This document shows, in pieces, positions 8,955 through 18,126 of a stretch of 64,000 bases of DNA; position 1 is the stretch's first letter; every line of letters begins with the position of its first letter. Origin of the DNA: Halomonas ventosae (GTDB lineage: Bacteria; Pseudomonadota; Gammaproteobacteria; Pseudomonadales; Halomonadaceae); NCBI RefSeq assembly GCF_004363555.1, contig NZ_SNZJ01000005.1, positions 62,001 to 126,000 of the forward strand. The letters run 5' to 3'. Position numbers and translations under genes: made by a program. The notes beneath the pieces were generated by a model, which was not told where the DNA came from, searched no databases, and saw only the letters and a list, made by a program, of their open reading frames with translations.

Positions 8955-9731
8955 ATGACCGAACTGCAGCAGGCCGCGCGCCAGGCCCTGGCGCTGATGG
9001 ACCTCACCAGCCTCAACGACGACGACAGCGACGCCACCATCGAGGCGCTCTGCCAGCAGGCGAAGACGCCCGCCGGCACGCCGGCGGCGGTGTGCGTCTA
9101 CCCGGCCTTCGTGGTCACCGCACGGCGGGCGCTGAAGGCCCATGGCCTCGAGGGCATCGTCAAGGTGGCCACGGTCACCAACTTCCCCCACGGCGGCGAC
9201 GATATCATGGCCGCCGCCCGCGATACCCGGGCAGCCGCGGCCTCCGGCGCCGATGAGGTCGACGTGGTCTTCCCCTGGCGCGCCCTGATGGCCGGCGACG
9301 AGGAGACCGGCCGCGAGCTGGTCGCGGCCTGCAGGCAGGCCGCCGGCGACGCGCTGCTCAAGGTGATCCTGGAGACCGGTGAGCTGAAGGACCCGGCCCT
9401 GATCCGCCGCGCCGGCGAGCTGGCCCTGGAGGGCGGCGCCGACTTCCTCAAGACCTCTACCGGCAAGGTGGCGATCAATGCCACCCTGGAAGCGGCCGAG
9501 ATCCTGCTGAGCGTGATCCGCGACAGCGGCCGCGACGTGGGCTTCAAGGCCGCCGGCGGTGTGCGCACCGTCGAGGACGCCCTGGCCTACCTGCAGCTCG
9601 CCGAACGCCTGATGGGCGTGGCGTGGATCACCCCGGCCCACATGCGCTTCGGCGCCTCGGGACTGCTCGGCAACCTGCTGCAGACCCTGCGGGTCGACGC
9701 CGTCGACGGCGCGGCGTCCGGGGGCTACTGA
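8955..9731 (+). CDS. deoC: Deoxyribose-phosphate aldolase
   Basis: Cleaves 2-deoxyribose-5-phosphate to glyceraldehyde-3-phosphate and acetaldehyde, the last step of deoxynucleoside catabolism. The ATG at 8955 gives [20 protein letters not shown], aligning with the start of the 259-aa E. coli enzyme; the product is 258 aa. The class I aldolase Schiff-base lysine lies in FLKTSTGKV, and TVTNFPHG and [15 protein letters not shown] are conserved. Its TGA overlaps the deoA ATG by one nucleotide, showing translational coupling. Confidence 0.97.
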   Translation: MTELQQAARQALALMDLTSLNDDDSDATIEALCQQAKTPAGTPAAVCVYPAFVVTARRALKAHGLEGIVKVATVTNFPHGGDDIMAAARDTRAAAASGADEVDVVFPWRALMAGDEETGRELVAACRQAAGDALLKVILETGELKDPALIRRAGELALEGGADFLKTSTGKVAINATLEAAEILLSVIRDSGRDVGFKAAGGVRTVEDALAYLQLAERLMGVAWITPAHMRFGASGLLGNLLQTLRVDAVDGAASGGY

Positions 9732-11071
9732 TGGACGCCCGGGCCCTCCCCCAGGAGCTGATCCGCGCCAAGCGTGACGGCCGCTCGCTCGGTCGCGAGG
9801 CGATCCGGGAGCTGGTCGCGGGCATCGCCGACGGCAGCCTCTCGGATGCCCAGGTGGGCGCCCTGGCCATGGCGGTCTTCCTGCGGGGCATGGCGGCCGA
9901 GGAAACGGTGGCATTGACCGAGGCGATCCGCGACTCCGGTGAGGTGCTCGACTGGTCCGGCCTCGACCTGCCCGGGCCGGTGCTCGACAAGCACTCCACC
10001 GGCGGCGTGGGCGATCTCGTCTCGCTGGTGCTCGGCCCCTGGGTCGCCGCCTGCGGCGGGCACGTGCCGATGGTTTCCGGGCGGGGCCTCGGCCACACCG
10101 GCGGCACCCTGGACAAGCTCGAGGCGATCCCTGGCTACTCGGTCACCCCGGACACCGCCACCTTCCGCCGTCTGGTCAAGGAGGTGGGCGTGGCGATCAT
10201 TGGCCAGACCGCCGACCTGGCACCGGCCGACCGACGCCTCTATGCGGTGCGCGACGTCACCGCCACCGTGGAGTCGCTGCCGCTGATCGTCAGCTCGATC
10301 CTCGGCAAGAAACTGGCCTGCGGGCTGGATGCCCTGGTGATGGACGTCAAGAGCGGCAGCGGCGCCTTTATGCCCACAGCGGAAGCGTCCAGAGAACTGG
10401 CGCAAACCATCGCCGAGGTGGCAAGCCAGGCCGGCACCCGCACGACGGCGCTGGTCACCGACATGAGCCAGCCGCTGGCCCCCTGTGCCGGCAATGCCCT
10501 CGAGGTGCGCGAGGCGCTGCGCCTGCTCGGCGGCGAGAAGCGCCATGGCCGCCTGCTGGCGGTGACCCGCGACCTGGCCGCCGAGCTGCTGCTGGCCGGC
10601 CGACTGGCCGATTCCCGGGACGCGGCCGTGGCGCGCCTCGACGCGGCCCTGTCGTCGGGGGCGGCCGCCGAGCGCTTCGCGCGCATGGTGGCGGGCCTCG
10701 GCGGCCCCAATGATCTGCTCGAACGCCCTGGCCACCACCTGCCCGAGGCACCGGTGACCCGCGCGGTGCATGCCGAGGACCCGGGCCGGGTCCAGGCCAT
10801 GGACACCCGCGCCCTGGGCCTGGCCGTGGTGGCCCTCGGTGGCGGCCGACGCGTCCCCGGCGAGGCCATCGACCCCGCCGTCGGGCTGTCGCGCATCGCC
10901 TCCCTGGGCGAGGCGGTGGACGCCGAGCGCCCGCTGGCGCTGGTTCATGCCGCCAGCGCCGCGGATGCCGACCGGGCCGCCCGGCAGGTCCGCGAGGCCA
11001 TCCGGGTCGGCGGCGGCCCCGTCACGCCCCCACCCCTGATCCATGACGTCATCCGTCGGGAGGCCCCATGA
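9731..11071 (+). CDS. deoA: Thymidine phosphorylase
   Basis: Phosphorolysis of thymidine (and deoxyuridine) to base and 2-deoxyribose-1-phosphate. The 446-aa product has the pyrimidine-nucleoside phosphorylase layout: an all-alpha N-terminal part, the phosphate-binding [10 protein letters not shown] motif near residue 85, then [11 protein letters not shown], and a C-terminal PYNP domain. The start is fixed by the overlap with the deoC stop. It overlaps deoB by 4 nt (ATGA). Confidence 0.97.
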   Translation: MDARALPQELIRAKRDGRSLGREAIRELVAGIADGSLSDAQVGALAMAVFLRGMAAEETVALTEAIRDSGEVLDWSGLDLPGPVLDKHSTGGVGDLVSLVLGPWVAACGGHVPMVSGRGLGHTGGTLDKLEAIPGYSVTPDTATFRRLVKEVGVAIIGQTADLAPADRRLYAVRDVTATVESLPLIVSSILGKKLACGLDALVMDVKSGSGAFMPTAEASRELAQTIAEVASQAGTRTTALVTDMSQPLAPCAGNALEVREALRLLGGEKRHGRLLAVTRDLAAELLLAGRLADSRDAAVARLDAALSSGAAAERFARMVAGLGGPNDLLERPGHHLPEAPVTRAVHAEDPGRVQAMDTRALGLAVVALGGGRRVPGEAIDPAVGLSRIASLGEAVDAERPLALVHAASAADADRAARQVREAIRVGGGPVTPPPLIHDVIRREAP

Positions 11072-12399
11072 CCCGCGCCATCGTGCTCGTGCTCGACTCC
11101 TTCGGCATCGGGGCGGCGCCAGACGCCGCGCGCTTCAATGATGCCGGCGCCGACACCCTGGGCCATATCGCCGCCGCCTGCGCCCGCGGGGAATGCGACC
11201 TTCCACAGCCCCCCGAAAGCGGGCTATCTCAGGGCCCCGAAACAGGCCCGGGCGCGGGTCGCCAAGGGCCGCTTCACCTGCCCCACCTGGCCCGGCTGGG
11301 CCTCTTCCATGCCCACCAGGCCAGCACCGGAAGCTGGGCCGAGGGCGTTGCGGTGCCCGAGTCGACCATCGGTGCCTGGGGCCACGCCCGGGAGCTCTCC
11401 TCCGGCAAGGACACCCCCTCCGGCCACTGGGAGATCGCCGGCGTGCCGGTGCGCTTTGACTGGGGCTACTTCCTCGATGAGCAGGCGAGCTTTCCGCCCG
11501 AGTTGCTCGAGGCGCTGGAGGAGGAGGCGGAGCTGCCCGGGGTGCTCGGCGACTGCCACGCCTCCGGCACCGAGATCATCGCCCGGCTCGGCGAGGCGCA
11601 TATGGCAAGCGGCAAGCCCATCGTCTACACCTCGGCGGACTCGGTGTTCCAGATCGCCGCCCACGAGGAGACCTTCGGCCTGGAGCGGCTCTATGCGCTC
11701 TGCGAGGTTGCCCGCCGCCTGCTCGAGCCCTACAACATCGGCCGGGTGATCGCCCGCCCCTTTCTCGGCGAAAAGGCGCAGGGCGACGATGCCGCCAGCT
11801 TCTACCGCACCGCCAACCGCCGCGACTACAGTGTCGAGCCGCCCACCCCCACGGTGCTCCAGAAGCTGCATGACGACGGCGGCACGGTGGTAGCGATCGG
11901 CAAGATCGCCGACATCTACGCCCACTGCGGCATCACGCGCACGGTGAAGGCCAGCGGCCACGAGGCCCTGATGGATGCGACCCTCGAGGCCCTGAGGGAT
12001 GCCGGCGAGCGCAGCCTGATCATGACCAACTTCGTCGACTTCGACATGGTCCACGGCCACCGCCGCGACGTGGCGGGCTATGCCGCGGCCCTGGAAGCCT
12101 TCGACGCCCGCCTGCCCGAGCTACTGGGCAGGCTCAGGGACGACGACCTGCTGGTCCTCACCGCCGACCATGGCTGCGACCCCACCTGGACGGGCACCGA
12201 CCATACCCGCGAGCACATCCCGGTGCTGGCGCTGGGCGCGGGCCTCGCCCCGGGCTCGCTGGGAGCCCGCGAGACCTTTGCCGACATCGGCCAGAGCCTG
12301 GCCACGCACCTGGGCCTTGCCCCCATGGACGACGGTACCAGCTTCCTTCCGTCTGCCTCGTCGTCCACCCCGCTATCCAACGCTACGGGAGGCCACTGA
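11068..12399 (+). CDS. deoB: Phosphopentomutase with an N-terminal-region insertion
   Basis: Converts (deoxy)ribose-1-phosphate to the 5-phosphate, linking the phosphorylases to DeoC. It is a metal enzyme of the alkaline phosphatase superfamily, with DSFGIG near the start, [12 protein letters not shown] in the middle and [10 protein letters not shown] towards the end for metal binding. At 443 aa it exceeds the 407 aa of E. coli DeoB: about 18 extra residues rich in Pro and Gly lie near residues 45-65, before the conserved [11 protein letters not shown] stretch, and there is a Ser/Thr-rich tail of about 15 residues. The catalytic motifs are intact. It overlaps deoD by one nucleotide. Confidence 0.96.
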   Translation: MTRAIVLVLDSFGIGAAPDAARFNDAGADTLGHIAAACARGECDLPQPPESGLSQGPETGPGAGRQGPLHLPHLARLGLFHAHQASTGSWAEGVAVPESTIGAWGHARELSSGKDTPSGHWEIAGVPVRFDWGYFLDEQASFPPELLEALEEEAELPGVLGDCHASGTEIIARLGEAHMASGKPIVYTSADSVFQIAAHEETFGLERLYALCEVARRLLEPYNIGRVIARPFLGEKAQGDDAASFYRTANRRDYSVEPPTPTVLQKLHDDGGTVVAIGKIADIYAHCGITRTVKASGHEALMDATLEALRDAGERSLIMTNFVDFDMVHGHRRDVAGYAAALEAFDARLPELLGRLRDDDLLVLTADHGCDPTWTGTDHTREHIPVLALGAGLAPGSLGARETFADIGQSLATHLGLAPMDDGTSFLPSASSSTPLSNATGGH

Positions 12400-13133
12400 T
12401 GGCAACGCCCCATATCAACGCCGCACGCGGCGACTTCGCCGATACCGTGCTGATGCCCGGCGACCCGCTGCGTGCCCGCTACATCGCCGAGACCTTTCTC
12501 GACGAGTTCCGCCAGGTCAACACGGTGCGCAGCATGGCCGGCTACACCGGGCGCTACAAGGGCCGCGAGATCTCGGTGATGGGCCACGGCATGGGCATCC
12601 CCTCGGTCTCCATCTACGCCAAGGAGCTGATCACCGAGTATGATGTCCGCACGCTGATCCGTGTCGGCTCCTGCGGTGCGGTGCGCGACGACGTGGCGGT
12701 GCGCGACGTGGTGATCGGCATGGGCGCCTGCACCGACTCCGGGGTCAACCGCACGCGATTCGCCGGCATGGACTTCGCCGCCACCGCCGACTTCGCCCTG
12801 ACCCGCGCCCTGGCCGACGCCGCCCATGACCTCGGCGTGGCGACGAAGATCGGCAACCTCTTCTCGGCGGACCTCTTCTACGACCCGCGCCCCGAGACCG
12901 CCGAGCTGCTCAGGCGCTACGGCATCGTCGGCGTGGAGATGGAGGCCGCCGGCCTCTATGGCGTCGCCGCCGAGTTCGGCGCCCGCGCGGCCACTGTCTG
13001 TACCGTCTCGGACCATATCCTCAGGGGGGACTCCCTGGACAGCACCGCGCGCGAGCGCAGCTTCGACGACATGATGCGCATCGCGCTGGATGCCGTGCTG
13101 CGCGATGATGCCGCAAAGGGAGCAACGCCATGA
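12399..13133 (+). CDS. deoD: Purine nucleoside phosphorylase, DeoD type
   Basis: Phosphorolysis of purine (deoxy)nucleosides to base and (deoxy)ribose-1-phosphate. The 244-aa protein follows the hexameric E. coli DeoD from its first residues (MATPHINA), with MPGDPLRA, the GHGMGIPS phosphate-binding loop, RVGSCGA, and the purine-site [10 protein letters not shown]. The active-site aspartate lies in TVSDHI. Start set by overlap with deoB. It overlaps cdd by 4 nt. Confidence 0.97.
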   Translation: MATPHINAARGDFADTVLMPGDPLRARYIAETFLDEFRQVNTVRSMAGYTGRYKGREISVMGHGMGIPSVSIYAKELITEYDVRTLIRVGSCGAVRDDVAVRDVVIGMGACTDSGVNRTRFAGMDFAATADFALTRALADAAHDLGVATKIGNLFSADLFYDPRPETAELLRRYGIVGVEMEAAGLYGVAAEFGARAATVCTVSDHILRGDSLDSTARERSFDDMMRIALDAVLRDDAAKGATP

Positions 13134-13537
13134 ACGATTCCATCGAGCCCGCCATCGTCACCGCGCTGCTGGCCGTGCGCGAGTGCGCCTATGCGCCCTA
13201 CTCCCACCACCCGGTGGGCGCCCTGGTGGTCAGCGAGAGCGGCACCCACTATGCCGGCGCCAATGTCGAGGTGGCCCACTACAAGGGGATCTGCGCCGAG
13301 GCCTCGGCGATCGCCGCCATGGCCAGCGCCGGCGAACGCCAGCTGCGCGAGGTCTGGGTGATCGGACCCGGCCGGCACCTCTGCACGCCCTGCGGCGACT
13401 GCCGCCAGCGCATCCGCGAGTTCGCCACCCCCGAGACCTGCATCCGGGTGGTGGATGCCGAGGGTCGGCTGCTCAAGGAGTACGACATGGAGGCGCTGCT
13501 GCCGGATTCCTTCGGGCCCGAGAACCTGAGCCCCTAG
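13130..13537 (+). CDS. cdd: Cytidine deaminase, short homotetrameric type
   Basis: Deaminates cytidine and deoxycytidine to uridine forms, feeding pyrimidine salvage. The 135-aa size fits the small tetrameric CDA class rather than the 294-aa E. coli dimer. The zinc and catalytic motif CAEASA (Cys-Ala-Glu) and the paired cysteines PCGDC are present, as is GANVEVAHY for substrate binding. It is the last gene of the deo operon. Its presence here extends the unit to cytidine use. Confidence 0.95.
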   Translation: MNDSIEPAIVTALLAVRECAYAPYSHHPVGALVVSESGTHYAGANVEVAHYKGICAEASAIAAMASAGERQLREVWVIGPGRHLCTPCGDCRQRIREFATPETCIRVVDAEGRLLKEYDMEALLPDSFGPENLSP

Positions 13538-13603
13538 GCCCTGCACGACTCGTTACAGCGGCTATGCTTTCGTCTCTCACTCTAGAAACGTCGGAGCCTG
13601 CTC

Positions 13604-14344
13604 ATGTCTCGCGCCATCGACATTCCCGCCGCCGACGGCACCATCGATGCCCATATCGTCACGCCCGATGACGCCGCCGGCCCGCTGCCGGCCGTGGTGC
13701 TGTTTACCGATATCGGCGGCCTGCGCCCCTGCTATCACGAGAAGGCCCAGCAGGTGGCGGACCAAGGCTATGCCGTGCTGATGCCCAATCTCTACTACCG
13801 CGACGCTGCGGGGACCGTGGTGCCGGAAGGCAAGTCCTTTCGCGACCCGGATGTGCGAGCGACCCTGCTCGAGTATGCCGCCCGCCTGACACCCGAAGCA
13901 CAGACCCGAGACTTCGCCGCCCTGCTGAACTGCCTCGACAGCGAAGCCGACTTCGCGCATGGCAAGGTGGGCGTGGTCGGCTACTGCATGTCCGGCGCCT
14001 TCGCACTGCGCATGGCGGCGCAGCACCCCGACCGCGTGGCCGCCGCAGCCGGCTTTCACTCGGCTCGCCTGGCAGAGGCCGACGACCCCGACAGTCCCGT
14101 GCATGGGGTCGATACCATCGAGGCGCGGGTCTATCTCGGCCATGCCGACCAGGATGCGCTGCTGCCACCCGAGCAGATCGCCCGCATGGACGAGGCACTG
14201 GCCCAGGCCGGCGTGCACTTCACCACGGAGCTCTACAGGGGCGCGGCCCACGGCTTCACCGCCAAGGATGCGCCTTCCTACGACGCGACCGCCGATGCCC
14301 TGCATCACAAGCGACTCGCCATGCTGCTGGAGGAGGCGTTGTAG
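13604..14344 (+). CDS. Dienelactone hydrolase family protein
   Basis: Alpha/beta-hydrolase of 246 aa in the DLH family. The nucleophile is the cysteine in GYCMSGAF (about residue 127), and the histidine lies in GAAHGF, with an aspartate expected in GHADQDAL. Members hydrolyse dienelactones or related esters, but away from aromatic-degradation genes, as here, the substrate is usually unknown. It lies 66 nt after cdd on the same strand and may have its own promoter. Confidence 0.88.
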   Translation: MSRAIDIPAADGTIDAHIVTPDDAAGPLPAVVLFTDIGGLRPCYHEKAQQVADQGYAVLMPNLYYRDAAGTVVPEGKSFRDPDVRATLLEYAARLTPEAQTRDFAALLNCLDSEADFAHGKVGVVGYCMSGAFALRMAAQHPDRVAAAAGFHSARLAEADDPDSPVHGVDTIEARVYLGHADQDALLPPEQIARMDEALAQAGVHFTTELYRGAAHGFTAKDAPSYDATADALHHKRLAMLLEEAL

Positions 14345-14535
14345 CACGACCTTTCCAGCCAGGAGCAGGCTTGGTCCGTGATGTCCCCACGGGATTGGAT
14401 CAGTCCTGCCGACGTCTCTCTGGCCACCGCGACTACAGGCCTGAATGCAAGCAATAAGCGCAGCACCTGCGGTATCGAGGGCTGTGCCAAGCATTCGACG
14501 ACAACTGCGGAAGACCTCAGGACGCGGCTCCTCTA

Positions 14536-14580
14536 TGCCAGGCAAGGACTACTGAGCGTCACTGCCTGGCATCACCAGGC
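14536..14580. terminator. Alternative hairpins between convergent DLH and rsgA genes
   Basis: A 9-nt perfect inverted repeat (14536-14544 with 14563-14571) competes with a short 6-bp stem (14564-14569 with 14575-14580) that abuts the rsgA stop codon. Either could end the transcripts that converge here. The remaining spacer (14345-14535) shows no open frame or other structure that I can support. Confidence 0.4.
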
Positions 14581-15660
14581 TCACGTCTTGCGGTGTGGCT
14601 TGGCCCTGGTTGCCCTTCTAACCTGCTTGCCGAATTCACGGTCCCTCTGCCGGCGCTCGGCGAGGCTAGCGGAGTTGAACGCATCCTCGGCGTGTAACTT
14701 GCGCCACCGAACGAGGCGTCCAGCGTCGAGCCGGCCCTCCTGGATAGCTTCCTGCACTGAGCAACCAGGCTCACTCTCGTGCTGGCAGTCGCTGAAACGG
14801 CACTGGGCTGCAAGCGCTTCGACCTCCGGATAAACGTCGGCGATACCCGATGCAGCGTCGGTCAGCTGCAGTTCGCGCATTCCTGGCGTGTCGAGCACAA
14901 GGCAACCGCCAGGTATCAGATGGAGTTCCCGTCGGGTCGTCGTATGGCGGCCCTTGGCATCCTCTTCACGGATGGGCTGGGTAGCGATGGCCTGCGTCCG
15001 AGCCAGGGCGTTCGTCAGGGTGGACTTGCCGACGCCCGAGGACCCGAGAAACGCCACAGTCCGGCCTGGCCTGCACCACGCCGATAGTGCGTTGGGGGGC
15101 CCTTCGCTGCGGGCATCGAGGGCAACCACTGCCACCCGGTCCGAGACGGCGCGGGCGGCCTCGATCCAGGGCTGCACGTCATCCACCAGATCCGTCTTGG
15201 TCAGCACGATGACGGGCTCGATCCCCGCCTCGAAGGCGAGAGCCACGTAGCGCTCGAGCCGGGCGATGTTGAAATCCTGGTTGCAGGAAGTGACAACGAA
15301 GACCGTATCGATATTGGCAGCAATCAGCTGCACCTGACGGTCCGTGCCGGGTGCCCGACGCTTGATGAGGCTGGCTCGGGACAGAACGCGACTCGCCCGG
15401 GGCTGGGCGCGGTCCAGCAGCAGCCAGTCACCTACCGTGGCGTCCGAGCGTGGCGGAAGGGTCTCGTCGATGCCGTCGCCAGTCACCTGCAGCCCGCTGC
15501 GATGCACCGCCACGACGCGCACCGGGGGCGTAATGCTCAATGCATCCACGTCAACCTGTTGGGCGAAGAAGGAACCCCAGCCCAGCCGCTCGAGTGGGGT
15601 AGGCTCGCGCATGGCCTGGCGTTTGCCTTTCCCCGGAAGAAAGGAGGAGTAATCACGCAC
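14581..15660 (-). CDS. rsgA: Ribosome small-subunit-dependent GTPase A (RsgA/YjeQ family)
   Basis: Circularly permuted GTPase that tests late 30S subunit assembly. Order in the 359-aa protein: an OB-fold (about residues 45-110), G4 VLTKTDLVD, G1 FLGSSGVGKST, G2-G3 with DTPGMREL, and a C-terminal zinc site with cysteines and histidine in CRFSDCQHESEPGC. The frame opens at 15660; an internal ATG at 15615 is an alternative. It is not next to orn or psd, where many gammaproteobacteria keep rsgA, so it may be a second copy; that cannot be judged from this window. Confidence 0.9.
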   Translation of the reverse strand: MRDYSSFLPGKGKRQAMREPTPLERLGWGSFFAQQVDVDALSITPPVRVVAVHRSGLQVTGDGIDETLPPRSDATVGDWLLLDRAQPRASRVLSRASLIKRRAPGTDRQVQLIAANIDTVFVVTSCNQDFNIARLERYVALAFEAGIEPVIVLTKTDLVDDVQPWIEAARAVSDRVAVVALDARSEGPPNALSAWCRPGRTVAFLGSSGVGKSTLTNALARTQAIATQPIREEDAKGRHTTTRRELHLIPGGCLVLDTPGMRELQLTDAASGIADVYPEVEALAAQCRFSDCQHESEPGCSVQEAIQEGRLDAGRLVRWRKLHAEDAFNSASLAERRQRDREFGKQVRRATRAKPHRKT

Positions 15661-15675
15661 CTTGGCGACCTGCCT

Positions 15676-16215
15676 CTACCAGAAAACGGGGTTGTTGAAC
15701 GCTTCGACACACCGCGCCTTGCCCATCAGGGGAGTCAGCTCGGCTTCCGTCAACGACTGTGCCAGCCAGCCTTCAGGGTGCTGGAGCCTGTAGGGCGCCG
15801 GTATGAGCGACTCAGTGACTGGCTTGAAGCCAACCCGCGAGTAGTAGGCCGGGGCACCGTAGGTCACCACGACATCGACGCCCTTCCGACGCAGTGTGTC
15901 GAGAGCATGCTGCAGGAGCTGCTGCCCGATGCCCTCCCCCTGGCGTGCGGTCACTACCGCCACGGGACCCAGGACGAACACGCTCCGGTCATCCCTATCG
16001 TAGGTCAGCCGCGAAAAGACCGCCCCGGCGACAATCGCCCCCTCCTCCTCGGCGACGAAGACATCGAGGTCAGGTGCCGGCGTGCCGGTCAGCTGGTGGC
16101 GGACCAGGTCACCGACCACCGCGCCTTCTTCCGCGCCCTCGGAGTCGGTGAAGGTAGCGGCAAAGAGGTCGATGATGGGTTGTTCACGCCCCTTGAAGGC
16201 ATTCGACCATTCCAT
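15676..16215 (-). CDS. GNAT family N-acetyltransferase
   Basis: A 179-aa acetyltransferase. The start at 16215 gives MEWSNAFKGREQPIIDLF; the open frame runs further upstream, but those residues are not GNAT-like. The acetyl-CoA loop reads RQGEGIGQQLL (R/Q-x-x-G-x-G/A), after the strand VLGPVAVV, and YYSRVGF is a typical C-terminal motif of the YhbS-like subgroup. The substrate is unknown. It lies 15 nt after rsgA's start on the same strand, so the two are probably cotranscribed with this gene first. Confidence 0.88.
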   Translation of the reverse strand: MEWSNAFKGREQPIIDLFAATFTDSEGAEEGAVVGDLVRHQLTGTPAPDLDVFVAEEEGAIVAGAVFSRLTYDRDDRSVFVLGPVAVVTARQGEGIGQQLLQHALDTLRRKGVDVVVTYGAPAYYSRVGFKPVTESLIPAPYRLQHPEGWLAQSLTEAELTPLMGKARCVEAFNNPVFW

Positions 16216-16269
16216 AGGGGGTTCTCCTGGTTGGGACGGCACAGGCCAGCCTCGATGATGCCGGGGTGA

Positions 16270-16468
16270 CGCGGGCCAGTTCGTCAGGGTCGCTGCAGAA
16301 CGAACATCCCGACCCTGAACGCCTTCTCGCCAGGTCCGCAGCGCTGCACGCACACACTGACCAGCCATTCGCCTGCCTCCGCCCCTTGAGCAGGCCGATC
16401 TTCTCGAAGAAGCGCGGCGCCGTCCGCGATAGCCCCATGCTTTCTGCCCGTTCTGACATGCTGAACAT
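16270..16468 (-). pseudogene. Decayed MerR-family regulator remnant
   Basis: Reading from an ATG at 16468, the first 40 residues resemble the MerR DNA-binding wing: SERAESMGLSRTAPRFFEKIG and LLKGRRQANGW. Thereafter the expected continuation (R-x-Y-x-x-x-D-L-x-R-L) breaks up: fragments such as AADLARRR remain, but the rest appears displaced into other frames. No effector domain follows before the GNAT gene. A frameshifted relic is the simplest reading; a short functional peptide cannot be excluded. Confidence 0.5.
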
Positions 16469-16635
16469 AGGCTGCGCTCTTTCTCGGCGGCCCTCGTCAG
16501 TGGCCCAGTCATAACTCGTCAGTGTCCCCAATGATAAAGTGTGGCGCTGTAGACGGCCCATAGACGACCATCCCCCACGATGGATGCATCAAGAGGGCCG
16601 AGGGTGGGATAGATCCGGCCTCGGCGTGCGGCGGC

Positions 16636-18120
16636 TCAGCCCCCCGGCTTGGCCTCGAGCCCCGGCCCCTCCTCATGGACCAGCTCCACGTCGACGATCC
16701 GCGAGCGGCTCATGACGATCTTCCAGCGCTGCAGCAGCGGTGCGCCGTCGCCCTCCACCTCGCGAATCACCAGGTTGATCAGGTGGCGCTTCTCCACCGC
16801 CTCGCGCACCACCTGCCCTTTCTCCTCCAGCCGATAGACATGGTGGCTGCCCTTGTCCATCAGCCGCGCCAGCGGCGAGAGGTCGAGGGTCAGGGTCTCG
16901 CGGGTGCGGTCATAGCCGCTGAGAAAGCGGGTCGGCGACATGCGCGAGCTGGAACGGTAGTGCAGCACCACCTCCTCGCGCTGGGCCAGGTTACGCTTGC
17001 GCACCCGGCGGATCTGCTCGTCGAGTCGGGCATAGCGCTGATAGTCGAACCACTCGAGCTGGCGCCCCAGGACGGTATTGCTGGTGGGGTCCAGGTACTG
17101 GCGTCGCCACTTGGGCCGGCCCCGGCGCAGCCAGCGCCACAGGGTGATGCGCAGGTCGTCCTTGAACACCTCGCGCAGCGCATAGATCACCGCCAGGGTC
17201 AGCACGAAGAGCGCGGTGATGTCGCCCAGGGACTCACGGGCCTGCAGCAGGCCCAGGGAGACGAAGCTCATCACCACCGCCGTCGCGAAGGCCTTCACCG
17301 CCTTCTGCTCGCCGCCACCCAGCTCCTGGCTGCGCTGCTTGAGGGTCACGGGATACTCGATCAGCCGCCTCAGCAGGCGCATCTTGTTGGACATCCGGGT
17401 GGGGTCACGGGTCACCCGCTCGGAGTTGTACTCCCGGGCCCGGCGATGCTCGATCTCGTCGCGGCAGATGGTCAGCAGGCGCTCGCGGATCGCCCGAAAG
17501 TCATTACCCCGCGGCAGGTGGGCCACCAGCGCCAGCAGGTTCTGTTCGGTGAACCAGGAGAGGTAGTTGTCGATGTTGGCGTAGTAGCGATGCAGGCTCT
17601 CGTCGCCCGGCTCCTGGCGGCGCAGCCGCCTGAGGATGCCCCGGGCCAGGTCGGCGGTCTCCTCGAGCTGGATGCGCAACCGCTCGCCCCCCTCGTCGTC
17701 CTTCGCCGTGCGGCTCCTGGCGGGCGCCGGCCCCTTTTCGGCCTGGTCGTCCCCTCGCTTCTCCGCCCTCTGGGCGCGACGCGACAGCTCCAGCAGCGAC
17801 TGGGCGGAGCGCTCCAGGGCCACCACGTACTGGTAGGCATAGAGGCTCAGCCCCAGGCGGTACTGGCCGGCGTCGAGACGCTTGCCCGCCAGACGGCTCA
17901 TTACCAGCGGCAGCCGGTGGCGGTCGCTGTAGTAGGTGCGCTTGACGTGGATGGCGCCGTGGTAGAACGCCTCTTCGGAGAGCACATGGGGATTCAGGCC
18001 CAGCTCGGCGGGCACGAAGAGGAAGAGGTCCAGCCGGTGGGAGGTCTCCTCGCGGAGCACGCGGGAGACCTTGAGGTGCAGGCTGTCCCGGCGCTCGACC
18101 GTGATCGGGTGGGTCGCCAT
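16636..18120 (-). CDS. Uncharacterised protein with two membrane helices, cotranscribed with MscS-type channel
   Basis: A 494-aa protein I cannot assign to a named family. The N-terminal 270 residues are hydrophilic and highly charged, with a likely helical, partly disordered stretch at about 110-150. Two hydrophobic segments follow (about 276-293 and 299-316) joined by a short loop, like a hairpin through the inner membrane. The C-terminal 175 residues are basic then mixed alpha/beta. It begins 6 nt after the MscS-type gene stop, so the two are one operon. A role with the channel or in membrane stress is inference only. Confidence 0.75.
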   Translation of the reverse strand: MATHPITVERRDSLHLKVSRVLREETSHRLDLFLFVPAELGLNPHVLSEEAFYHGAIHVKRTYYSDRHRLPLVMSRLAGKRLDAGQYRLGLSLYAYQYVVALERSAQSLLELSRRAQRAEKRGDDQAEKGPAPARSRTAKDDEGGERLRIQLEETADLARGILRRLRRQEPGDESLHRYYANIDNYLSWFTEQNLLALVAHLPRGNDFRAIRERLLTICRDEIEHRRAREYNSERVTRDPTRMSNKMRLLRRLIEYPVTLKQRSQELGGGEQKAVKAFATAVVMSFVSLGLLQARESLGDITALFVLTLAVIYALREVFKDDLRITLWRWLRRGRPKWRRQYLDPTSNTVLGRQLEWFDYQRYARLDEQIRRVRKRNLAQREEVVLHYRSSSRMSPTRFLSGYDRTRETLTLDLSPLARLMDKGSHHVYRLEEKGQVVREAVEKRHLINLVIREVEGDGAPLLQRWKIVMSRSRIVDVELVHEEGPGLEAKPGG

Positions 18121-18126
18121 GAGGGA

